Source of the DNA: Paludibacteraceae bacterium | Lineage (GTDB): Bacteria; Bacteroidota; Bacteroidia; Bacteroidales; Paludibacteraceae | Length of the DNA: 5,129 bases | NCBI GenBank assembly: GCA_017402895.1 | Contig: JAFPLG010000047.1 | Location: 1 to 5,129, forward strand | Direction: 5' to 3' | In this document: in pieces, positions 1-5,129 of the stretch | Layout: each line of letters begins with the position of its first letter | Position numbering within the stretch: position 1 is the first letter of the stretch | Notes under the pieces: model-generated | Seen by the model: the letters and a program-made list of their open reading frames with translations, nothing else | Told to the model about the DNA's origin: nothing | Database searches by the model: none | Made by a program: the position numbers and the translations under genes

Positions 1-479
1 ACGATACGTTGCGAGCGTCGGGCAACGGGTTCGATATGCACCATTTTCTTCCCGTCCCAGAATTTGACCGAACCGACGCCTACTGTGCCGCTTACTCGCA
101 GGATGTCATCGCCATAGCCGGCAGCCAGCAAACTATCGTTTGGATACCAGTGACTCTTGGCCAGTTCCAACTGTGGCCTGCGTTTGCAATAGACATCTAC
201 CGTCTGTTTCTTATCGAAATACAAGCGATAGGCCATCTGTTCCGACTCAACGGCCACACCGTGATGGTGGAGCTGATGGTAGGTGTCTACATTTGTTGAG
301 TCGTCCCATTGAGTGATGGGATGACAATGCCGTATCTTGCCTTCGGCATGGATGACGGTATAGCCCGGTCGCACAGAGTCGGCGGGCGTGCCGATGCGCC
401 AAAAAGAAGTAGCTACCCGCGGCGAACAAGCCGTGAGTAGCATACTACATAGCAGAATGATATTACTTCCACGTAACAT
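1..479 (-). CDS. DUF4861-like lipoprotein of a pectin-degradation locus, 3' end missing
   Basis: This is an open frame of 159 codons plus two bases that runs off the window, so the C-terminal part is missing. The N-terminus is a lipoprotein signal peptide: a hydrophobic stretch at residues 7-15 leads into the lipobox LTAC, with Cys18 as the lipidated residue. The residues after Cys18 (SPRVATSF) have no acidic run of the kind that directs Bacteroides lipoproteins to the cell surface, so a periplasm-facing position is inferred. From memory, the segments YHQLHHHGVAVESE (67-80), AYRLYFDKKQTVDVY (83-97), WYPNDSLLAAGYGDD (111-125) and VGSVKFWDGKK (135-145) resemble DUF4861 proteins, which occur in polysaccharide utilisation loci next to pectinases and whose activity I do not know. 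The ATG at 479 lies inside the end of the GH28 gene (17-base overlap), which suggests translational coupling. The next Met (residue 13) would destroy the signal peptide. The reading frame and signal peptide are certain; the family name is a recollection not checked by search. Confidence 0.72.
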   Translation of the reverse strand, partial: MLRGSNIILLCSMLLTACSPRVATSFWRIGTPADSVRPGYTVIHAEGKIRHCHPITQWDDSTNVDTYHQLHHHGVAVESEQMAYRLYFDKKQTVDVYCKRRPQLELAKSHWYPNDSLLAAGYGDDILRVSGTVGVGSVKFWDGKKMVHIEPVARRSQRI

Positions 480-2007
480 TGGAAACCGTCGGTGCGAGAA
501 GGAATGCATTGCCATCAACGGATTTGATGTGTACGTTCTCGATATGCAGTCCGTCAGTTTGACGTATTAAGGCGCCTTCGTTACCTTGCATCTGAATGTT
601 CTTGAGATTGACGTTCTGGATCTTCATCTCCGGCAGACCGTTGAAGTACATACAGCGCTTCACGTTGAAAGCCGTGCAATCGGAGATGTAGATGTTGCGG
701 AACTGCGGCGTTTCTTCGCTAACGGCCGGAGCATCCGCATTCATGCGTGCGGCCAGTTCCTCTTCGGTTTCCTCGCCGGCTCCTTTGCCGCCGTAGAAGA
801 GGTCGAACAGCAGCGCCTCATTCGGGATATTGCACATCATGACATTCTTGATGTAGATATTCTCTACGATACCGCCGCGTCCACGGGTGGACTTGAAACG
901 CAGACCTACATCCGTGCCGATATACAGGTTGTTGGTGACTTGCACGTTCTTGATGCCGCCCGACATCTCCGATCCCACCACAAAACCGCCGTGTCCGTGA
1001 TATACTACACACTGGTCCACCACTACATTCTCAGTCGGTACGCCGCGGTCGCGACCCGGTTTGTTCTTGCCCGACTTCATACAGATTGCGTCGTCGCCTA
1101 CGTCGAACTGGCAACGCTGGATGAGCACGTTCTTGCACGACTCTACATCTACGCCGTCGCCATTCTGGCTGTACCATGGGTTGCGCACATTCAGGTCGCT
1201 TAGTATCACATTCTCGCAGAGCATTGGATGTAGGTTCCAGGCGGGCGAGTTCTCAAAGGTTACCCCTTCGAGCAACACATTCTGGCAGCCCACGAAATGG
1301 AGCATCACAGGACGTAAGAATGACTTGATGCGGTTCCAGTCCTCGGGATCGGTAACCACCGGCACATTCTGGTCTTCGCAGAGCGTCTGGGCATATACCG
1401 AACCGCTATCGGGATACCATATGTCGTTCACGACGATACCACCTTTCTCCTTGAGATGTTTCTTCCATTGGTTCTCAGTCATCTTCGATTTCTTCAGCGG
1501 ACGCCACCAGTCACCGTTTCCGTTGAAGACACCATGGCCTGTGATGGCTATATTGGTCTGGAGGAAAGCGGAGATGGGCGATGTGCATCGTTTGGTAGGA
1601 ATACCCTCGAACCAGGTGTCGTACATCTCATAGAGACTCAAATCATGAGAGAACGAGATAAAACTATTCTGCTCGGTGTATAACTGCACGTTGGAACGCA
1701 ACGTGATGGGACCGGTCAGATACATTCCGGCAGGAATAATAACCGTTCCTCCACCATTGGCATTGCAGCGATCGATGGCATCCTGGATAGCCTTGGTAGA
1801 AAGCTCGATTCCCGTAGGGTCGGCTCCATAGTCGAGCACGTTGTATGTCTTCTTGGAGAATGCCGGTACGGTGACCTTCGGCATCTTGAACTCGGCTGTC
1901 TTGCAGAGCGCATTGGCTTCTTTTTGCGTCATGTTCTGGTAGACAGGTCGTGCATTGATGGCCCAAGTTGCGCACAGGATGGCCAGGGAAAGAAATAGTT
2001 TTCTCAT
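463..2007 (-). CDS. Secreted GH28 polygalacturonase (exo-type pectinase)
   Basis: This 514-residue glycoside hydrolase of family 28 would hydrolyse alpha-1,4 galacturonic acid linkages in pectin by inversion. A signal peptide covers residues 1-19 (cleavage after INA), and Cys12 is not in a valid lipobox, so the mature enzyme is probably soluble in the periplasm. Residues 54-120 are the usual start of the beta-helix (YNVLDYGADPTG, then a GGGTVIIPAG turn). Family motifs follow in order: NGDGVD (282-287), GDDAIC (304-309) with the catalytic aspartates 305 and 306, GHGG (338-341) with the catalytic histidine 339, GSE (345-347) and RFK (370-372). The first motif is NGD rather than the classical NTD, but Asp284 is kept. 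A loop rich in acidic residues lies at 410-432. The frame is open to an upstream ATG at 2061, but that start lies upstream of the likely transcription start and would put 18 basic residues before the signal peptide, so 2007 is chosen. Endo versus exo action and the exact pectin substrate cannot be read with certainty; the overall layout favours an exo-type enzyme. Confidence 0.93.
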   Translation of the reverse strand: MRKLFLSLAILCATWAINARPVYQNMTQKEANALCKTAEFKMPKVTVPAFSKKTYNVLDYGADPTGIELSTKAIQDAIDRCNANGGGTVIIPAGMYLTGPITLRSNVQLYTEQNSFISFSHDLSLYEMYDTWFEGIPTKRCTSPISAFLQTNIAITGHGVFNGNGDWWRPLKKSKMTENQWKKHLKEKGGIVVNDIWYPDSGSVYAQTLCEDQNVPVVTDPEDWNRIKSFLRPVMLHFVGCQNVLLEGVTFENSPAWNLHPMLCENVILSDLNVRNPWYSQNGDGVDVESCKNVLIQRCQFDVGDDAICMKSGKNKPGRDRGVPTENVVVDQCVVYHGHGGFVVGSEMSGGIKNVQVTNNLYIGTDVGLRFKSTRGRGGIVENIYIKNVMMCNIPNEALLFDLFYGGKGAGEETEEELAARMNADAPAVSEETPQFRNIYISDCTAFNVKRCMYFNGLPEMKIQNVNLKNIQMQGNEGALIRQTDGLHIENVHIKSVDGNAFLLAPTVSNVTWK

Positions 2008-2039
2008 GATATATGTGCGTTTAGTAGTTTTTCTGCGTG

Positions 2040-2047
2040 CAAAGGTA
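2040..2047 (-). promoter_or_regulatory. Bacteroidetes-type -7 promoter element (TACCTTTG) for the GH28 gene
   Basis: On the minus strand, TACCTTTG matches the Bacteroidetes primary sigma -7 consensus TAnnTTTG at every fixed base. It sits in the 50-base gap between the truA stop (2058) and the GH28 start (2007). Transcription would begin near 2030-2035 and leave an A-rich leader of about 25 bases with no Shine-Dalgarno site, which is common in this phylum. The -33 TTTG partner is not seen at the normal 19-21 base spacing; a TTTG occurs only 11 bases upstream. The promoter may therefore be weak or depend on an activator, which would fit an inducible pectin gene. Confidence 0.6.
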
Positions 2048-2057
2048 GTGCTTTTTT

Positions 2058-2831
2058 TCAAAAGCCTTGTGCACTATTTGCTGAAAAAGGTGCAAAAATT
2101 GTTGCAGGGTAGGTGATTTGCTCCAGAAAGAGTCCTTTTGCGTCGGCAGAATGGCCGGCTTGGGCTCTGGACAGCGACTGAATGACAGCCTGAAACTGGT
2201 CGATCATCATCTTGCCTCGTCCTACTTCGAAGAGCGTGCCGACAACGGCTCGCACCATGTTTCGAAGGAATCGGTCGGCGGTGATGGTAAAGTAGGCCTC
2301 GTGCTCGTTCTCCACGGTCCAGAAGGCTTCGGTGACGTTGCAGATAGTTGTCTTAACGTCGGTATGCAAGCGGCAGAAGGCTGCAAAATCCTGTCGGCCA
2401 AGCAGCAATGCGGCGGCTTGGTTCATAGCCTCGAAATCCAGCCCCGGAGCCACTCGTGTGCGCGTCTCTGTGGCAAACGGGTTCTTGCGCGTTGTGATAT
2501 AGTAACGATACGTGCGCGAGGTGGCATCAAAACGTGCGTGTGCATCCGCGTGTACGCGTTCTATACTATATACGGCAATCGATTCGGGTAGCAGGGAATT
2601 GAGTCGACCTGTCATATTCTCCGGCAAATCGTTCTCTACGTCAAAATGCGCAGTCATCTGTCGCGCGTGTACGCCCGCATCCGTTCGTCCGGCAAAGGTC
2701 AGACTAACAGGGGAACGCAAGATCGTGGCAAACGCTTCTTCCATCGTCTGCTGCACTGTGATGCCGTTCGGCTGGGTCTGTGAGCCGTGAAAATCAGTGC
2801 CTCGGTAGGCGAATTGAATGAAGTAACGCAT
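2058..2831 (-). CDS. truA: tRNA pseudouridine(38-40) synthase TruA
   Basis: This 257-residue cytoplasmic enzyme converts uridines 38, 39 and 40 in the anticodon stem-loop of many tRNAs to pseudouridine. The N-terminus (RYFIQFAYRGTDFHGSQ) is typical of the family. The catalytic motif AGRTDAGVHA is at residues 47-56, with nucleophile Asp51. The second conserved block SRTYRYYI is at 105-112, FLRNMVRAVVGTL at 188-200, and the late ADAKGLFLE block at 229-237. The length is normal for TruA. The frame extends upstream to an ATG at 2879, but those 16 extra residues (ADLPWPILLNYLPNS) do not look like TruA and lie deep in the flippase gene, so the Met at 2831 is chosen. The gene overlaps the end of the flippase gene by 38 bases, which implies cotranscription and probably reinitiation by ribosomes finishing the flippase. 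The last dozen residues after the conserved core look nonspecific. Confidence 0.96.
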   Translation of the reverse strand: MRYFIQFAYRGTDFHGSQTQPNGITVQQTMEEAFATILRSPVSLTFAGRTDAGVHARQMTAHFDVENDLPENMTGRLNSLLPESIAVYSIERVHADAHARFDATSRTYRYYITTRKNPFATETRTRVAPGLDFEAMNQAAALLLGRQDFAAFCRLHTDVKTTICNVTEAFWTVENEHEAYFTITADRFLRNMVRAVVGTLFEVGRGKMMIDQFQAVIQSLSRAQAGHSADAKGLFLEQITYPATIFAPFSANSAQGF

Positions 2832-4293
2832 TGAGTTCGGGAGATAATTTAGCAAAATAGGCCACGGCAAATCCGCCACCCAGGAGAATAACTGAACGCA
2901 GAATACTGCTTAGCCATATGTTGGCTATCGGTAGGAATCGGATGCACAGCATGTTGAGCGCAAACAGCACCACGAGCAAGGCCAGGATATAGTACCAACG
3001 GCGGTTCGTAATCCGTATGCCGCTACTGATGCGAAGCGTTAGGATGATCAGGACGAAATAGAGTCCGTAGGACAGGAGGTTGCTCCACGCTGCACCTTCC
3101 ATGCCATACTTCGGAATGAGCCAACTATTGAGCAATATAGCCGTGGCGGTCAGCACCACTGAGTAGATCATCGAGAAGGCGTAGTAACGAGAGTAGTTGA
3201 GCGTGTTCAGACATACCGAGAACGTCGCCAATATCAACTGTGACACACTCAATACAAGCACCACTTCGCGGGCCGAGGCATAGGTCTCTCCGTTAGGGAG
3301 AAGATAGAATATCAAGTCGATGTTAAACCATATAGCCAGCAGTATAAAGCCGCCTATGAGAAGAAGGTTACATGTGACTTGTTGCACCAGTCGGGAACAG
3401 TCGGCTCGGTTGTCGTCTTTGAGCGACTGAGCTATTTGTGGCGATGTGATAGCCGTGACCGATCGGTATGGAATACTGACCATGACGGCCATATACGTAG
3501 CGATTGCAAATATGCCGGTACTATCCAATCCCATTTTTGCGGTGATGAAGAAGGAGGATAGGATAGGGGCCATCGTGCCTGCCAGGGCAGTGACGATGAG
3601 AAGACCGGTATAGGATAGGTAGTTGCGAACCAGTTTGGGATTCTGGCGCAAGAAAGCGAAGTCGGGTTGGAAACGAATCTTACCGAGCGTAAAGAGATAG
3701 ACGATGTTGATGAATGCGGCAATGCCATAGTTGAGACATATGCCGATCATCAGTCCGTTGAGCGAGAGTACGTGGAATGCGTAGAGCAAGTAAAGAACCA
3801 GCAGGCCGATCCGAACGATCAGTTCTCGTACGGTGCGGGGCAGCACGATATGCATCAGAACGTTAGAGCACGTCTCAAACACCTGTTGGTAGAGCATGAA
3901 GAAGGCGAGAGGCAGTACCAGATAGTAGTACGAAACAAACAGGGGTGACTTCTCGCCAAACCATGCAGCTAGCGGCACGTGGCAGGCACAGTATATAGCT
4001 GTAAACAGCAGGAATCCGATTAGCGGAACAACAACAGCCCAGAAGAAGAATCCGTGCCCCAGACTTCCATCATCCTTGCGGAAATAAGGAGAGAAACGGA
4101 TGAGCGAACTGCTGGTTCCGAGTTGTGCCAAACCGATAAACAGCGTAGCAGCATCAATGAATACGCGTGCCAACCCGATTTCCTCGGTCGTGAGGAAACG
4201 GGTCAGCACAAAGAACGTAGTCACGAATCCGACCGCAATACCCAGATAGGTCACGATCGTGCCGCGTAATGACTGTTTAGCGATTATGCCCAT
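2794..4293 (-). CDS. Polysaccharide/oligosaccharide flippase-like membrane protein (MOP superfamily)
   Basis: This is a 499-residue inner-membrane protein with about 14 predicted hydrophobic helices, roughly at residues 13-35, 44-66, 82-103, 120-140, 157-175, 180-202, 226-250, 258-280, 306-331, 343-363, 371-392, 400-420, 434-454 and 460-480. The helix count, the length and the N-terminal pattern (ITY-like first helix, then FLTTEEIGLARVFIDA and QLGTSSSLIRF) fit the Wzx-like polysaccharide biosynthesis branch of the MOP flippase superfamily. Such proteins move undecaprenyl-linked sugar units across the membrane. No glycosyltransferases or Wzy polymerase lie nearby, so the substrate cannot be assigned, and a role in O-antigen, capsule, exopolysaccharide or another lipid-linked sugar remains open. 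The ATG at 4293 gives an N-terminus that begins just before the first helix. The gene follows the FKBP gene by 40 bases with no visible promoter and overlaps truA at its 3' end. The general family is well supported by the sequence; the direction of transport and the ligand are inferred. Confidence 0.88.
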   Translation of the reverse strand: MGIIAKQSLRGTIVTYLGIAVGFVTTFFVLTRFLTTEEIGLARVFIDAATLFIGLAQLGTSSSLIRFSPYFRKDDGSLGHGFFFWAVVVPLIGFLLFTAIYCACHVPLAAWFGEKSPLFVSYYYLVLPLAFFMLYQQVFETCSNVLMHIVLPRTVRELIVRIGLLVLYLLYAFHVLSLNGLMIGICLNYGIAAFINIVYLFTLGKIRFQPDFAFLRQNPKLVRNYLSYTGLLIVTALAGTMAPILSSFFITAKMGLDSTGIFAIATYMAVMVSIPYRSVTAITSPQIAQSLKDDNRADCSRLVQQVTCNLLLIGGFILLAIWFNIDLIFYLLPNGETYASAREVVLVLSVSQLILATFSVCLNTLNYSRYYAFSMIYSVVLTATAILLNSWLIPKYGMEGAAWSNLLSYGLYFVLIILTLRISSGIRITNRRWYYILALLVVLFALNMLCIRFLPIANIWLSSILRSVILLGGGFAVAYFAKLSPELNALLHSIRLPRH

Positions 4294-4300
4294 TGTTGTT

Positions 4301-4330
4301 ATTACGTTGTAACGTAATTACGTAATTACG
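4301..4330. repeat. Short palindromic and tandem CGTAATTACG repeats between FKBP and flippase genes
   Basis: The 40-base gap is mostly repeat. A perfect inverted repeat ATTACGTT-GT-AACGTAAT fills 4301-4318. Two copies of the self-complementary 10-mer CGTAATTACG follow at 4313-4322 and 4321-4330, sharing two bases, so ACGTAATT recurs with an 8-base period. The inverted repeat could form a short, AT-rich hairpin in RNA, but no T-run follows it on the minus strand, so it is not a convincing intrinsic terminator. No TAnnTTTG promoter element is present in the gap. It may be a binding site for a dimeric regulator, a member of an AATTACG-type intergenic repeat family, or an RNA stability element; the sequence does not decide. 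Confidence 0.8.
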
Positions 4331-4333
4331 AAT

Positions 4334-5029
4334 TTATTTCACCTCTAATAATTCGACGGTGAAGATCAGCGTCGAGTACGGAGGAATAGACTCGCCTGCA
4401 CCGCGCTCACCATATCCCAGAGCGTACGGGATATAGAAGCGATACTTCGAGCCAACGGGCATGAGTTGCAAACCTTCGGTCCAGCCCTTGATCACGCCAT
4501 TGAGCGGGAACTCAATCGGTTCGCCTCGCTCGTAGCTGCTGTCAAATATGGTGCCGTCCAGCAGTTTGCCCTCGTAATGCACCTTGACCGTGTCGGTGGC
4601 TGCGGGACGAGCGGCTTTCTTGTCCTTCGCCTTGGTCAGCACTTCATACTGCAAGCCGCTGGCTGTCGTGATGACGCCTTTGCGTTTGCCGTTCTGAGCC
4701 AAGAATTTCTTTTCTTCGGCTTGTTTCTCTTCAGCTTGCTTAGCTTGGAGTTCGGTGAATTGTGTCTCGAGATAGTTGGATAGTTCATCGACACTGAGTG
4801 CACTCTCACCGTTCATGCCGCTGATGATGCCGGCTTTGACCATGTTGTAGTTGGAGGGAATGCCGGGCATAATTTCCTTTTGCGACTGTATCATTTGAGA
4901 CATTTGTGTGCCGTTGATCAGACCGATATAGTAATTGATAGTATCGGCTTTGGTCTTGAGTTCCGGCGTGGCAGCCCACAACGAAATGGTTGTGAGCGCC
5001 ATGAGGGATATAATAAATAGTTTTTTCAT
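4334..5029 (-). CDS. Exported FKBP-type peptidyl-prolyl cis-trans isomerase (FkpA/Mip-like)
   Basis: This 231-residue protein is expected to catalyse proline isomerisation and assist folding of exported proteins in the periplasm. A signal peptide covers about residues 1-19 (cleavage near SLWA-ATP), with no lipobox. Residues 25-90 match the N-terminal dimerisation region of FkpA/Mip proteins (INYYIGLINGTQMSQMI, then VKAGIISGMNG). A charged helix with a QAEEKQAEEKK repeat at 98-108 leads into the FKBP domain from about 117. The active-site residues are in place by comparison with human FKBP12: Tyr152 in VHYEGKL, Asp163 in FDSSYERGEP, Phe174, Val179 and Ile180, Trp183, Tyr206 in YGERG and Phe223 in LIFTVELLEV. 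The domain should therefore be active. The start at 5029 is fixed by the signal peptide and by the TGATG junction, in which the A of the upstream gene's stop is also the A of this start. The gene thus appears cotranscribed and translationally coupled with the preceding gene, probably a paralogue. Confidence 0.95.
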   Translation of the reverse strand: MKKLFIISLMALTTISLWAATPELKTKADTINYYIGLINGTQMSQMIQSQKEIMPGIPSNYNMVKAGIISGMNGESALSVDELSNYLETQFTELQAKQAEEKQAEEKKFLAQNGKRKGVITTASGLQYEVLTKAKDKKAARPAATDTVKVHYEGKLLDGTIFDSSYERGEPIEFPLNGVIKGWTEGLQLMPVGSKYRFYIPYALGYGERGAGESIPPYSTLIFTVELLEVK

Positions 5030-5129
5030 CAGTTAATCATTTGGAGTTGAACATCAGGATTCTCCGGAGCAGGTTGCGCAACTTGCGGTTGTGCTTTCTT
5101 CACGGCCTTGAGTTCTACGCGGAAAATCA
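5029..5129 (-). CDS. C-terminal end of a second, probable FKBP-type isomerase, 5' part missing
   Basis: Only the last 32 whole codons and the stop are in the window; two bases at the edge belong to the codon before. The tail reads IFRVELKAVKK and then a Gln- and Pro-rich extension (AQPQVAQPAPENP) that ends in QLQMIN. The first part matches the final beta-strand of an FKBP domain and aligns with LIFTVELLEVK at the end of the next gene. I infer a paralogous isomerase that carries a low-complexity extension after its catalytic domain. The TGA stop shares its A with the ATG of the following gene, a one-base overlap. The assignment rests on one short strand plus the neighbouring paralogue, so it is tentative; the coding frame itself is well supported by the junction. 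Confidence 0.6.
   Translation of the reverse strand, partial: IFRVELKAVKKAQPQVAQPAPENPDVQLQMIN

Noticed and set aside
9..299. A 96-codon plus-strand open frame near the window start
   Set aside because: The minus strand is continuously open through this region and encodes the lipoprotein with a clear lipobox and family-like motifs.
247..429. A 60-codon minus-strand open frame inside the lipoprotein gene
   Set aside because: It is out of frame with the lipobox-bearing protein and has an Arg/His/Ser-rich, non-protein-like composition.
586..1203. A 205-codon open frame on the plus strand, antisense to the GH28 gene
   Set aside because: The opposite strand encodes an intact GH28 with all catalytic motifs. 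The antisense translation is rich in His, Val, Asp and Ala with no recognisable domain, and it has no promoter or ribosome site; it is a codon-bias shadow.
1061..1633. A 190-codon plus-strand open frame, also antisense to GH28
   Set aside because: It overlaps the conserved GH28 core, and its translation (Ser, Phe and Trp rich) has no family features.
2005..2061. GH28 start at the upstream ATG (2061) giving 532 residues
   Set aside because: The extra 18 residues (basic, KKSTTFARRKTTKR) precede a complete signal peptide, and this ATG lies upstream of the TACCTTTG element, so it would not be in the expected transcript.
2118..2591. A 157-codon plus-strand open frame opposite truA
   Set aside because: TruA on the minus strand has its full set of motifs; the antisense product shows no domain.
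4301..4318. The ATTACGTT/AACGTAAT dyad as a rho-independent terminator for the FKBP gene
   Set aside because: The stem is AT-rich with a loop of only two to four bases, and no T-tract follows on the minus strand.

Overview
The window carries six genes, all on the minus strand. They are packed tightly, with several short overlaps and no gene-free stretch over 60 bases. The sequence suggests a member of the Bacteroidales (Bacteroides, Phocaeicola or Prevotella type). The reasons are a TAnnTTTG promoter element in front of the polygalacturonase gene, the lack of clear Shine-Dalgarno sites at the start codons, secreted FKBP isomerases in tandem, and a GH28 pectinase paired with a lipoprotein that resembles the DUF4861 family. 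The genus cannot be fixed from this window alone.

In transcription order (high to low coordinates) the window opens with the last 32 codons of a gene, probably a peptidyl-prolyl isomerase (5129-5029). Its stop overlaps the start of a complete exported FKBP-type isomerase (5029-4334). A 40-base gap filled with CGTAATTACG-type repeats follows. Next is a 14-helix polysaccharide flippase-like membrane protein (4293-2794), whose 3' end overlaps truA, the tRNA pseudouridine synthase gene (2831-2058). These four genes look like one housekeeping or cell-envelope transcription unit, because no promoter is visible between them.

A new unit appears to begin in the 50-base gap after truA, where a TACCTTTG element (2047-2040) precedes a secreted GH28 polygalacturonase gene (2007-463). 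Its last 17 bases overlap the start of a lipoprotein gene (479-1, running off the window) that resembles DUF4861 proteins. Together they look like the beginning of a pectin-utilisation cluster. GH28 would trim galacturonan oligosaccharides in the periplasm, and the lipoprotein, of unknown activity, would act beside it on the membrane. The SusC/SusD pair, further pectinases and a sensor would have to lie beyond position 1, if they exist.

Nothing here is a clearly new system. The items most worth a second look are the translationally overlapping GH28/DUF4861-like pair and the repeat-filled gap before the flippase gene. No RNA genes, mobile elements, CRISPR arrays or convincing intrinsic terminators were seen.
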